Source of the DNA: Hanleya hanleyi
Lineage: Eukaryota > Mollusca > Polyplacophora > Lepidopleurida > Hanleyidae
NCBI GenBank assembly: GCA_036873755.1
Contig: JAVTVY010020463.1
Location: forward strand, 16,121-80,120
Direction: 5' to 3'
DNA: 64,000 nucleotides
Positions 22,203-35,258 of this stretch are shown here, piece by piece. Both the position numbers and the translations under genes were made by a program. Under the pieces are notes generated by a model. It was not told the origin of the DNA. It ran no database searches and saw only the letters and a program-made list of their open reading frames with translations. Position 1 is the first letter of the stretch. Each line of letters opens with the position of its first letter.

Positions 22203-22502
22203 ATAACAAAGGACAGGCCAGTTACATCGCTCTTCTAAGATTTCAGAGAGACATCGGTAATTTTCCCTTATACAACAATTGTCAGTTAAACTAAACCATA
22301 GCAGTCCTACATTTACATAAGAGTAACCGGCCGAGTAGCTAGCAGGTTCCACACTGGTTAGCCGGTCTGAAAGAGCATGTTACTCGTCAAGGCTCTGTAG
22401 TGAACTTTATAAGGTGAAAACAAGGCCTTTGTCCTGGCATCCATTTAGGCACTCAAAATATAATGAAAGTACTGACAGTACTGACGTCGGGTTTCCTTCA
22501 AA

Positions 22503-22825
22503 ATAGAAATTCAACCCCAATATATTCAACTCCAAGATATTCAACTCCAAAGAATATTCCCCTCTAAGATATTCAACTTCAAGATATTCAACTCCAAGAT
22601 AGATATTCAACTCCAAGATATTCAACTCAAAGATAAATATTCAATTCCATGATATTCAAATCAAAGATAAATACTCCAGTCCAAGATATTCAACTCCAAG
22701 ATTGTCAGCTCCCAAGATATTCAACTCCAAGATATTCAACCAACTCCAAGATATTCAGCCAACTCCAAGATATTCAACTCCAAGATATTCAAGCCCAAGA
22801 TATTCAACTCCAAGATTTCACAGCT
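22503..22825 (+). repeat. ~15-bp minisatellite (AAGATATTCAACTCC)
   Basis: About 20 degenerate copies of AAGATATTCAACTCC with occasional longer spacers. The minus-strand frame at 22407-22625 (ELNILELNI repeats) is an artefact of the array. Confidence 0.9.
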
Positions 22826-25800
22826 CAAAACAAATGTGAATTGCAATACAACACAAATTATTCAGCTAGAGAGAACAGCGCCTTCTTAAGAAATGATCAG
22901 ATGATAATTAGGAATGTAGGAAACACGGATCTCTATTGATTCTTCTCGAAGTGAATCACTCAGTCATGAGGAATACAAGAAATTATAAAACATAGCTGAA
23001 AATCTCACCAGAAGAGTCGTAAAAATTATCCGATAAATTACAACAACAACAACAACAACAACAACTCGTGTTGCTTTGTAACCGACGTACATTGTAGTCT
23101 TGCTCTTCGCGAAAAGTTTATGTCACGCCTAGAATGTATTATGTTGTAGGCTTGATATAATTGACAGGGTATGATTTTATAATTTGTGGTAACTGTATGC
23201 AATAAAGGACGCAATAAAGAACCAAGAATAACGTATCTAAAATTCAATTAAACTTGGCCTAAAGATGTTGGTACGACAATACTTTCATTATTTCTTACTT
23301 GAAGTATCCTGATCTCTACAGTTCAGAAAATCGACGTGGAGACAGATCAGATGTCGACCGTTGATTTCAGATATGCACGACCGAATCACCGAGGCAGCGT
23401 GCAGAGGTCATGGGGAGGTCACGCAACTGTAGTGCATGGGTCAAATTTGACAGACCGCTGGCATAATACGGGTTGACAAGCCATGACAAGTCAATCGGAC
23501 AACAAAGGTACAAGCTTGAGCTCTCATGTGCACAGCAATATTGAAACATATTTCCAAGAAATGATTTGCGCATGTCGAAGAGATATAAAAAAGCAACACA
23601 TTTTTATATATATTATCTAATCGAATATATTTAACAGTTATAGTTTAACGGAAAATATTTTGAAAATATGTTTGTGAATTCTCCAAAAGTATTTTGTGGT
23701 TGAATACTCATTATACATGTCAGATAGGCATTTAAACCAAATGCTGGCATTGCATCAAGCCAGTGACTGCAATCTATTCAGGAAACATGTCTTTGAAATG
23801 TAAATGAGTGGCAGGTTGCCTCTGACAATCTTTAATGGCAAAAACTTATGTTTGGGGCTTTGAATATTTGCATAAAAATTGGGATCTGGATTCTACAGGT
23901 GACCTGATACAAAATGCTGTTATATTTGTAATGTCTATGGAGAATTGAAGGAAACAGATTTTCTAAATTTAGAGAGTTATCCCTCAAATCCTTGGTTTTT
24001 TGGTTGTTTTGTAGCAGTGTCTTGTCATATTATACAACTTCGACATGGGCGAGCTATTTTGTGCAAATATATTCTAGTATTACTGCTTTATATGGAAAGA
24101 AATGCTTCTCTAAATGAGGTTGCAAGGATGGATGCCAGAAGAAAGGCCTTAAAATTTCAAGAGTGTAAAGTTGCCCAAATATTGTTCAGGAAGATGTATC
24201 ATTTCTATCCACATCTTAACCTATGACCTTTGAAATTATGTCGGCCAATCATAGACCATGAACTAAAATGGTTGACCATGTCCACAAACCATGGTCGACC
24301 ATAACCCAAACAATTTTCAACATATGAAAATCATGGTTTAGCATTGATCCTGATATCCAGTTAAAATTGCTATAGCCAGTTACTGGTGGTCAACTGTGTC
24401 TTTAATCTACGGTCTAAATCCATATATGTCTCACTTTCTAAACAAGATGATTCCTGAAGATTTAATGTTCTTTGAATGGCTCTAGTGTGCATTATAGTAA
24501 CACAAGAATGGTTTAAAAGGATACAGCATTATTCTGAAATGCATGGAATCACAGCTAATTTTCATTACAAAATTCAGAACTTGATCAAAATAATTATTTA
24601 TTATTTCTCTAATCGTATTTCAAATTTGAACAAAATATGTTAACAGCACTGTTGTTTAAGAATGAACTGAATGCTGAAAAAGCAACAACAAGTTGCAGCT
24701 GTATTTCAATATGAACTTTAAGCTCCGATACATATTAATTTAAGACATGCAAACATCTCCATAGTTCCAGCCTGACATGATTATCCATCATTAAGATGAG
24801 TATTCTAAAGAATGTTAAAACTTGTACATCTTCATAGAGAGGAGAATCTCCCCGCCTTTTGTGCAACCTATTTAAAACCTGTTCTATCACCTTTTGAAGA
24901 GAGTTCTACAAGGGCAGATAACTCTAGATAAGATTGAGCATGGTTGAAGATGGTGTACACTTGTCTGGCCTGCTCATCCATGACCAACCAGTCGACCATG
25001 GTCTGGTAATGTTTGGAAAGTTTGACCAGGGTCAAATGCAAGGTATTTCATTGCCGACTATGGCAGTCCATGATATTCCATCAAATTCTATGGTCTTGTT
25101 CGCACACATATTCAACAAACAGAACAGGCTTTTCCCAAACGTCATTGAAGTATGATTATGTGTAACAAGCAAAAATATCAGCAGAATTAGTCTCTAGAGG
25201 AGATATGCCGCCGCCTGCTGATCACATAAAAAACTTCACACTCTACATTAAGTAGAAATTGCTCAGAATAAAGAAAACGTGATCTCTCTTTAGCTTTTCA
25301 CGGGAAATTGGGGACCTTTCCCGCATTTAAAATATTCAATTTTTCACTTGCAGTAATTAGACTTGGGTCACGAAAGGAGGGGAGGATTTTCATTGATCTT
25401 TGTCAGGTGGAGAGTGTAATGACATACGGCGACGACCATCGAGTGCCATAAGGGATAACATCGATGCCGTCAAATGGTCTTTGCGAGTTGCCATTTCGCA
25501 GAGAAATTGTGATGATATCTCCGGACCCAGGTCTGGAATTATGCCTCTCTCGGCTATCATTAAGCTAACTGTTTACGGAGGCTAGCCCTAAGGGGGTGTT
25601 GATTAATTCTCATACAAGACACTCTAAGTACCGCCGGTTACATTTTTTCCGCAGTACATACAATTCCATTCCAGTTCTTCAAAAGACAGGAATCCTGCTA
25701 GTAACGAGATATCTCTGGAGCAAATTAGGAGCTTATGAGAGAGAAAAAAACATCCCACGAGTATATAATAATTTGGTTGATCAGCTGGGGAAATCAGCGC

Positions 25801-25920
25801 AAAGTTAATGGGAGCGATTAGGAGAAAGTAAAGCAGCATTCATGCAAACTTTCCGGTTCAAACAGAGATTAGTGGTAGTTCAGGATACACATTCTCCATA
25901 CCTCATATCGCCAACAATAT
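22826..25920. other. AT-rich sequence, nothing recognised
   Basis: No gene recognised. A (CAA)n run lies at 23040-23065. Near 24240-24310 and 24990-25030 the palindrome ACCATGGT and related GACCATG words cluster. The 93-codon plus frame at 23945-24226 has no domain that I know. Confidence 0.45.
23040..23065 (+). repeat. (CAA)n microsatellite
   Basis: Uninterrupted CAA triplets, about 8-9 copies. Confidence 0.95.
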
Positions 25921-28398
25921 ATCCCAATTACCCCAGCATGGACAAGGTACAGTCACAATCTATCCCAATAGACCCAGCCTGGATAAGGTACAGTAACAAT
26001 CTATCCCAATAGTCCCAGCCTGGACAAGGCACAGTAACAATCTATCCCAATAGCCCCAGCCTGGACAAGACACAGTGACAATCTATCCCAGTAGCCCCAG
26101 CCTGGACAAGGCACAGTAACAATCTATCCCAATAGCCCCAGCATGTACAAGGTACAGTAACAATCTATCCCAATACCCCCAGCCTGGACATGGTTCAGTC
26201 ACAATCTATCCTAATAGCCCCATCCTGGACAAGGTACAGTCACAGTCTACCCCATTACCCACAGTGTGGCAAGGTACAGTCACAATCTATCCCAGTAGCC
26301 GCAGCCTGGACAGGGTACAGTCACAATCTATCCCAATAGCCCCAGCCTGGACAAGTTACACTCACAATATATCCCAATACCTCCAGTGATGGACCAGGTA
26401 CAGTCACAATCTATCCCAATGCCCCAAGCCTGGCAAGGCACAGTAACAATCTATCCCAATAGTCTCAGCCTGGACAAGGTACAGTAACAATCTATCCCAA
26501 TAGTCTCAGCCTGGACAAGGCACAGTAACAATCTATCCCAATACCGCCAGCCTGGACATGGTTCAGTCACAATCTATCCCAATAGCTCCAGCCTGGACAA
26601 GGTACAGTCACAATCTATCCCAATAGTCTCAGCCTGGACAAGGTACAGTAACAATCTATCCCAATACCCCCAGCCTGGACATGATTCAGTCACAATCTAT
26701 CCTAATAGCCCCATCCTGGACAAGGTACAGTCACAGTCTACCCCATTACCCACAGTGTGGCAAGGTACAGTCACAATCTATCCCAGTAGCCGCAGCCTGG
26801 ACAGGGTACAGTCACAATCTATCCCAATAGCCCCAGCCTGGACAAGTTACACTCACAATCTATCCCAATACCTCCAGTGATGGACCAGGTACAGTCACAA
26901 TCTATCCCAATGCCCCAAGCCTGGCAAGGCACAGTAACAATCTATCCCAATAGTCTCAGCCTGGACAAGGTACAGTAACAATCTATCCCAATAGTCTCAG
27001 CCTGAACAAGGCACAGTAACAATCTATCCCAATACCGCCAGCCTGGACATGGTTCAGTCACAATCTATCCCAATAGCTCCAGCCTGGACAAGGTACAGTC
27101 ACAATCTATCCCAATAGTCTCAGCCTGGACAAGGTACAGTAACAATCTATCCCAATACCCCCAGCCTGGACATGGTTCAGTCACAATCTATCCCAATAGC
27201 CCCAGCCTGGACAAGGTACAGTCACAATCTATCCCAATAGCTCCTGCCTGGACAAGGTACAGTCACAATCTATCCCAATAGTCTCAGCCTGGACAAGGTA
27301 CAGTCACAATCTATCCCAATAGCTCCAGCTTGGACAAGGTACAGTCACAATCTATCCCAATAGTCTCAGCATGTACAAGGTACAGTAACAATCTATCCCA
27401 ATACCCCCAGCCTGGACATGGTTCAGTCACAATCTATCCCAATAGCCCCAGCCTGGACAAGGTACAGTCACAATCTATCCCAATAGCCCCAGTGGTGGAC
27501 CAGGTATAGTCACAATCTATGCCAATACCCCCGGCCTGGACAAGGCACAGTAACAATCTATCCCAATAGCCCAAGCCTGGACAAGGTACAGTCACAATCT
27601 ATCCCAATAGTCCCGTTCTGGACAAGGTGCCGTATAGTCACAGTCTATTTCAATAGCCCCAGTCTAAACAAGGTACAGTCACAATCTATCCCAAAGTCCC
27701 AGCCTGGACAAGGTACAGTCAGAATCTATCCCAATAGCCCCAGTCTAAACAAGGTACAGTCACAATCTATCCCAATAGCCCCAGCCTGGACAAGGTACAG
27801 TCATAATCTCTCCCAATAGCCCCAGCCTGGACAAGGTACAGGAACAATCTACCCCAATAGCCCCAGCCTGGACAAGGTGCAGTCACAATCTATCCCAATA
27901 GCCCCGCCTTGGACAAGGTGCAATCACATTCTATCCAAAGAGCCCCAGCGTGGACAAGGTAGGGTCACAATATATCGCAATAGCCCCAGCCTGGACGAGA
28001 CACAGTCACAATCCATCCCAATAGCCCCAGTATGGACAAGGTACAGTCACAATCTATTCCAATAACCCCAGCATGGACACATGCTGGGGTCACAGTCTAT
28101 CCCAGTTTCCCCAGCCTGGACAAGATACAATTATAATCTATCCCAATAGCCCCAGCCTGGACAAGGTACAGTCATAATCTATCCCAATAGCCCCAGCCTG
28201 GACAAGGTACAGCCACAATCTATCTCAGTGCCTCAGCCTTGACAAGGTTCAGCCACAATCTCTTCCAATAACCCCAGCATCGACAAAGTACCGTCACAGT
28301 CTATCCCAATAGCTCCAGCATGGACAAGGTACAATCACAATCTATCCCAATAACCCCAGCATGGACAAAGTACCGTCACAGTCTGTCTCAATAGGTAC
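25921..28398 (+). repeat. 41-bp minisatellite, about 60 copies, with a 491-bp higher-order repeat
   Basis: The unit contains GGACAAGGTACAGTCACAAT followed by CTATCCCAATAGCCCCAGCCT. A run of twelve variant units starting near 26211 (marked by CTAATAGCCCCATCCTGG and CCCATTACCCACAGTGTGG) recurs 491 bp later at 26702. That shows a secondary duplication of a multi-unit block. The units become more divergent toward the right end. Confidence 0.93.
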
Positions 28399-28975
28399 AG
28401 TCAGTGACCTAATAATCCCTTCATAGAAACTGTACATAAATGTTCACCCTCTAGACGGAAATATTGGCCAGAGTGAATCGGGATATATTACAGCCATATA
28501 TTGTTGGATCTCTTCGTTTCATTATGTGATTTTATTCGGTACATGTATCATAGGCCGATACAAATTGGACTTAAAATGTGTGACTGGATGACTGGTACAA
28601 TATTGGGGAATTAACCGTTCTTGTATTGAAACTAGAGCTCATTGAACAACAATGGCCCCTCGTCGACAGCCATCTCTCACACATACAAACTGGGTAAGCA
28701 TGTGTAGTCCAACTCTTGGTGATTGCGTCAAAAATCAATCAGTGAAGTTAACGAGATTGTTAACTCATTCGAGAGAACATCCCGACAATATTCAAGATGA
28801 TTTTAACCATTTAGTTGGAAGAAATTATGAACAACGCCCATGACTGTTGGTAATTAAGCAGAAAGTTTATGTTTAACAACCAAAAGTTAATCATATCATC
28901 GACTCTTTGGGGAAAACAATCCTAAAAATCCTCCTATAATATGGCGACAGTTGTGTGAACACACATATGGTTACC
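28399..28975. other. nothing recognised
   Basis: AT-rich spacer. The 63-codon frame at 28652-28843 is not recognisable. Confidence 0.45.
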
Positions 28976-29574
28976 TCCCCATAATCGTGACTTGTAAACC
29001 CCTGATACAAAAGGTTAAACAAATGAAATAGAATCTCACTGCAACCAAGTCGCCTCGAAATCATGTTAGAAATAGATAACGTTAGTCAGTGGTCACTATT
29101 TCATTGATGGAATTGTAATATTTTCGATTTTAGCAGTCCTAAATGCCTTTATATTTTGGTTTTCTCTTATTTTCCAGAAATGGAGGAAATTTAAAAGATA
29201 CCAAGATGCCTCGAGGGAATTTTCAATTGAAAAAGCCTAAAGTGTGTTCACTTGGCCCTTCATGTGGAAAATACATGTACAGAACTTGGAGTTTTAAAAG
29301 CACATATTCAAATGCAATCACTGCATATTACTCGATCTCTCAGAGAAACATGATGATGCCGCCTGCATGGCAAAGATGAGGTTATATAGACGTTACATCC
29401 ATTTAAATTATACCTCATTTCACTAAACAAACTTTTGTCGAGGGATGAGTACCTTGTCGTTAGGTTCTTGTTTTGAAAATTCGTAGTAACTAGCCCTAAA
29501 TGGGCATGCGGTGCAATGGATAACGCGTCTGATTACGGATCAGAAGATTCCAGGTTCGAATCCTGGCAAGCTCG
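28976..29574 (+). repeat. ~600-bp tandem unit with tRNA-Arg (unit 1)
   Basis: In order this unit contains a GGTTAAACAAATGAAATAGA block (about 29012), an AAATAGATAAC block, GTAATATTTTCGATTTTAG (29116-29134), TTTTCCAGA..TGGAGGAA, a GGAAAATACATGTAC block (29267) and the tRNA at its end. The same ordered blocks recur after 29574, after 34635 and after 35260, so it is one member of a diverged tandem family. The 78-codon frame inside it (29143-29379) is not conserved between units. Confidence 0.75.
29502..29574 (+). tRNA. tRNA-Arg(ACG)
   Basis: A 73-nt cloverleaf: acceptor GGGCATG/CAAGCTC with one A-A mismatch and one G-T pair, D-loop AATGGATA, perfect anticodon stem TCTGA/TCAGA with loop TTACGGA (anticodon ACG), and perfect T-stem CCAGG/CCTGG with loop TTCGAAT. 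A and B boxes are intact, and the discriminator base is G. No intron. A T-rich terminator (TTTTCTT) lies about 10 bp downstream. The single acceptor mismatch leaves some doubt whether it is still functional. Confidence 0.88.
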
Positions 29575-29869
29575 CAATTACATTTTCTTCCAATCAACAA
29601 CTTGTAATTTTGTGATACAAACTCTCTATCTCCGAAACCATTTGGCGCAGATTACATAATCCACGGCATCAGAAAAATAGAAGTCCACGGTACATGGACC
29701 TTATTATCAAAGTTCTGTTTTTTAATTGTAATATTTTCCATTTTTAGTAATCTTATGTGTCTTCTTTTTTGCCGAGCTGGAAGAAGTTTTTAAGAAACAA
29801 CGATGCCAGAACATTTTACGTATCTCGTAAAGCATGAATTGTGTTCACTTGAACCTTCATGTTAAACCA
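29575..29869 (+). repeat. tandem tRNA-Arg family, unit 2 (left part)
   Basis: The repeat blocks resume with ACTTGTAATTTTGTGATACAAA, ATTGTAATATTTTCCATTTTTAG, GAGCTGGAAGAA and CTTCATG, then pass into the 26-bp satellite at the place where other units read AATACATGTACA. No tRNA remains. Confidence 0.7.
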
Positions 29870-32800
29870 CATGTACATTACAACACATGTACATGGCTTA
29901 GTGATTTAACACATGTACATGGCTTAGTGATTTAACACATGTACATGGCTTAGTGATTTAACACATGTACATGGCTTAGTGATTTAACACATGTACATGG
30001 CTTAGTGATTTAACACATGTACATGGCTTAGTGATTTAACACATGTACATGGCTTAGTGATTTAACACATGTACATGGCTTAGTGATTTAACACATGTAC
30101 ATGGCTTAGTGATTTAACACATGTACATGGCTTAGTGATTTAACACATGTACATGGCTTAGTGATTTAACACATGTACATGGCTTAGTGATTTAACACAT
30201 GTACATGGCTTAGTGATTTAACACATGTACATGGCTTAGTGATTTAACACATGTACATGACTTAGTGATTTAACACATGTACATGGCTTAGTGATTTAAC
30301 ACATGTACATGACTTAGTGATTTAACACATGTACATGACTTAGTGATTTAACACATGTACATGACTTAGTGATTTAACACATGTACATGGCTTAGTGATT
30401 TAACACATGTACATGGCTTAGTGATTTAACACATGTACATGGCTTAGTGATTTAACACATGTACATGGCTTAGTGATTTAACACATGTACATGGCTTAGT
30501 GATTTAACACATGTACATGGCTTAGTGATTTAACACATGTACATGGCTTAGTGATTTAACACATGTACATGGCTTAGTGATTTAACACATGTACATGGCT
30601 TAGTGATTTAACACATGTACATGGCTTAGTGATTTAACACATGTACATGGCTTAGTGATTTAACACATGTACATGACTTAGTGATTTAACACATGTACAT
30701 GGCTTAGTGATTTAACACATGTACATGGCTTAGTGATTTAACACATGTACATGGCTTAGTGATTTAACACATGTACATGACTTAGTGATTTAACACAGGT
30801 ACATGACTAAGTGATTTAACACATGTACATGACTTAGTGATTTAACACATGTACATGGCTTAGTGATTTAACACATGTACATGGCTTAGTGATTTAACAC
30901 ATGTACATGGCTTAGTGATTTAACACATGACTAAGTGATTTAACACATGGCTTAGTGATTTAACACATGTACATGCTTAGTGATTTAACACATGTTACAC
31001 ATGTACATGGCTTAGTGATTTAACACATGTACATGGCTTAGTGATTTAACACATGTACATGGCTTAGTGATTTAACACATGTACATGACTTAGTGATTTA
31101 ACACATGTACATGACTTAGTGATTTAACACATGTACATGACTTAGTGATTTAACACATGTACATGGCTTAGTGATTTAACACATGCACATGGCTTAGTGA
31201 TTTAACACATGTACATGACTTAGTGATTTAACACATGTACATGGCTTAGTGATTTAACACATGTACATGGCTTAGTGATTTAACACATGTACATGGCTTA
31301 GTGATTTAACACATGTACATGACTTAGTGATTTAACACAGGTACATGGCTTAGTGATTTAACACAGGTACATGGCTTAGTGATTTAACACATGTACATGG
31401 CTTAGTGATTTAACACATGTACATGACTTAGTGATTTAACACATGTACATGGCTTAGTGATTTAACACATGTACATGGCTTAGTGATTTAACACATGTAC
31501 ATGGCTTAGTGATTTAACACATGTACATGACTTAGTGATTTAACACATGTACATGGCTTAGTGATTTAACACATGTACATGACTTAGTGATTTAACACAT
31601 GTACAGGTCTTAGTGATTTAACACATGTACATGGCTTAGTGATTTAACACATGTACATGGCTTAGTGATTTAACACATGTACATGGCTTAGTGATTTAAC
31701 ACATGTACATGGCTTAGTGATTTAACACAGGTACATGGCTTAGTGATTTAACACATGTACATGGCTTAGTGATTTAACACATGTACATGGCTTAGTGATT
31801 TAACACATGTACATGGCTTAGTGATTTAACACATGTACATGGCTTAGTGATTTAACACATGTACATGGCTTAGTGATTTAACACATGTACATGGCTTAGT
31901 GATTTAACACATGTACATGGCTTAGTGATTTTACACATGTACATGGCTTAGTGATTTAACACATGTACATGGCTTAGTGATTTAACACATGTACATGGCT
32001 TAGTGATTTAACACATGTACATGGCTTAGTGATTTAACACATGTACATGGCTTAGTGATTTAACACATGTACACTTAGTGATTTAACACAGGTACATGGC
32101 TTAGTGATTTAACACATGTACATGGCTTAGTGATTTAACACAGGTACATGGCTTAGTGATTTAACACATGTACATGGCTTAGTGATTTAACACATGTACA
32201 TGGCTTAGTGATTTAACACATGTACATGGCTTAGTGATTTAACACATGTACATGGCTTAGTGATTTAACACATGTACATGGCTTAGTGATTTAACACATG
32301 TACATGGCTAGTGATTTAACACATGACATGGCTTAGTGATTTAACACATGTACATGACTTAGTGATTTAACACATGTACATGGCTTAGTGATTTAACACA
32401 TGTACATGGCTTAGTGATTTAACACAGTACATGTTAGTGATTTAACACATGTACATGGCTTAGTGATTTAACACATGTACATGACTTAGTGATTTAACAC
32501 ATGTACATGGCTTAGTGATTTAACACATGTACATGACTTAGTGATTTAACACATGTACATGACTTAGTGATTTAACACATGTACATGGCTTAGTGATTTA
32601 ACACATATACATGGCTTAGTGATTTTACACATGTACATGGCTTAGTGATTTAACACATGGACATGGCTTAGTGATTTAACACATGTACATGGCTTAGTGA
32701 TTTAACACATGTACATGGCTTAGAGATTTAACACATGTACATGGCTTAGTGATTTAACACAGGTACATGGCTTAGTGGTTTAACACATGTACATGGCTTA

Positions 32801-34634
32801 GTGATTTAACACATGTACATGGCTTAGTGATTTAACACATGTACATGGCTTAGTGATTTAACACATGTACATGGCTTAGTGATTTAACACATGCACATGG
32901 CTTAGTGATTTAACACATGTACATGGTTTAGTGATTTAACACATGTACATGGCTTAGTGATTTAACACAGGTACATGGCTTAGTGATTTAACACATGTAC
33001 ATGGCTTAGTGATTTAACACAGGTACAAGGCTTAGTGATTTAACACATGTACATGGCTTAGTGATTTAACACATGTACATGGCTTAGTGATTAACACATG
33101 TACATGGCTTAGTGATTTAACACATGTACATGGCTTAGTGATTTAACACAGGTACATGGCTTAGTGATTTAACACAGGTACATGGCTTAGTGATTTAACA
33201 CATGTACATGGCTTAGTGATTTAACACATGTACATGGCTTAGTGATTTAACACATGTACATGGCTTAGTGATTTAACACATGTACATGGCTTAGTGATTT
33301 AACACATGTACATGGCTTAGTGATTTAACACATGTACATGGCTTAGTGATTTAACACATGTACATGGCTTAGTGATTTAACACATGTACATGGCTTAGTG
33401 ATTTAACACATGTACATGGCTTAGTGATTTAACACATGTACATGGCTTAGTGATTTAACACATGTACATGGCTTAGTGATTTAACACATGTACATGACTT
33501 AGTGATTTAACACATGTACATGGCTTAGTGATTTAACACATGTACATGGCTTAGTGATTTAACACATGTACATGGCTTAGTGATTTAACACATGTACATG
33601 GCTTAGTGATTTAACACATGTACATGGCTTAGTGATTTAACACATGTACATGGCTTAGTGATTTAACACATGTACATGGCTTAGTGATTTAACACATGTA
33701 CATGGCTTAGTGATTTAACACATGTACATGGCTTAGTGATTTAACACATGTACATGGCTTAGTGATTTAACTTAGTGATTTAACACATGTACATGGCTTA
33801 GTGATTTAACACATGTACATGGCTTAGTGATTTAACACATGTACATGGCTTAGTGATTTAACACATGTACATGGCTCAGTGATTTAACACAGGTACATGG
33901 CTTGGTGATTTAACACATGTACATGGCTTGGTGATTTAACACATGTACATGGCTTAGTGATTTAACACATGTACATGGCTTAGTGATTTAACACATGTAC
34001 ATGGCTTAGTGATTTAACACATGTACAGGGCTTAGTGATTTAACACATGTACATGGCTTAGTGATTTAACACAGGTACATGGCTTAGTGATTTAACACAT
34101 GTACATGGCTTAGTGATTTAACACAGGTACATGGCTTAGTGATTTAACACATGTACATGGCTTAGTGATTTAACACATGTACATGGCTTAGTGATTTAAC
34201 ACATGTACATGGCTTAGTGATTTAACACATGTACATGGCTTAGTGATTTAACACATGTACATGGCTTAGTGATTTAACACAGGTACATGGCTTAGTGATT
34301 TAACACATGTACATGGCTTAGTGATTTAACACATGTACATGGCTTAGTGATTTAACACATGTACATGGCTTAGTGATTTAACACATGTACATGGCTTAGT
34401 GATTTAACACATGTACATGACTTAGTGATTTAACACATGTACATGGCTTAGTGATTTAACACATGTACATGGCTTAGTGATTTAACACATGTACATGACT
34501 TAGTGATTTAACACATGTACATGGCTTAGTGATTTAACACATGTACATGGCTTAGTGATTTAACACATGTACATGGCTTAGTGATTTAACACATGTACAT
34601 GGCTTAGTGATTTAACACATGTACATGGCTTAGT
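29870..34634 (+). repeat. 26-bp minisatellite, about 180 copies
   Basis: The unit is ACACATGTACATGG followed by CTTAGTGATTTA, with a strict 26-bp period (for example 29883 to 29909). It is very homogeneous; the main variant is CATGGC versus CATGAC, with sporadic CAGGTAC forms and a few truncated units (30930, 32070, 32310, 33768). Each unit carries the 10-bp palindrome CATGTACATG. With 26 bp not divisible by three and TAG/TGA in the unit, it has no coding potential. Confidence 0.97.
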
Positions 34635-35258
34635 TTGTATCAATTTGATCGAAAACGTTAAACAAATGAAATGATATAAAACTGAAACCAATTGTCATAG
34701 AAACTCATTTTAGAAATAGATAACATATTCCACGGCCACAGGAAAATCAGATGTCAACAGTAAGTTCCTTATATTCAAAGTGCATTGATAGTATTGTAAT
34801 ATTTTCGATTTTAGTTGCCCTAAATTCATTTATAGTTTCAGTCCTCTTGTTTTCCAGAGCTGGAGGAATTTTGTAAGATGCAAGGATCAATTAGGGTTTT
34901 TTCGTATTTCGCAAAGCCTAAGTTGTTTTTACCTGTCTCTTCGTGTGGAAAATACATGTACGTTGAGTTTTAAGACACACACCGTTTGACTACAATCATT
35001 ATTACTGCACATTTTTCGATTCCACAGATAGTATGTTGATGACTGAACGGCAAAGATGTGGTTATATAGACTCGAAGTCCACTCAAATCAAATGTTTCGT
35101 CAACTAACCTTTATTGAGGGATGAGGGTCTGACCTTTGTGTTCTTGTTCGTCGTTCCTGGCAATTATGGGCAATTATGGGATTCTGGTGCAATGTATCTG
35201 ACTACAGAACAAAAGATCCCAGATCCGAAGGTTCGAGGCAAGCTCGCAATAACAAATT
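34635..35258 (+). repeat. tandem tRNA-Arg family, unit 3
   Basis: The ordered blocks recur: CGTTAAACAAATGAAATGAT (34659), AAATAGATAAC, GTATTGTAATATTTTCGATT (34792), TTTTCCAGAGCTGGAGGAAT, TGTGGAAAATACATGTAC (34943), GGCAAAGATG.GGTTATATAGAC, then a decayed tRNA-Arg. Confidence 0.75.
35166..35258 (+). pseudogene. decayed tRNA-Arg in unit 3
   Basis: Recognisable remains of the unit-1 tRNA: GGTGCAATG, GTATCTGACTAC.GAACA, AGATCCCAGATCCGAAGGTTCGA and GGCAAGCTCGCAAT. The arms no longer pair, so it is not functional. Confidence 0.7.

Larger units (their letters stand above)
8949..22206 (-). mobile_element. complete but inactive Ty3/gypsy LTR retrotransposon
   Basis: The element runs on the minus strand. 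It is bounded by ATAA at 8949-8952 and 22203-22206, a 4-bp target duplication. LTRs at 8953-13954 (3' LTR, carrying two younger insertions) and 19678-22202 (5' LTR) begin and end TG...CA. The internal region holds a tRNA-Leu primer site, gag, protease, RT, RNase H, integrase and a purine tract, in the gypsy order PR-RT-RH-IN. By eye the LTRs differ at about 1-2% of positions plus indels of 8 and 36 bp, so the insertion is fairly young. Its genes carry at least three in-frame stops and several frameshifts, so this copy cannot make its proteins. It is more GC-rich than the flanks. Confidence 0.93.

Noticed and set aside
29870..34634. CRISPR-like array
   Set aside because: The 26-bp units are directly adjacent without unique spacers, and this is eukaryotic DNA.
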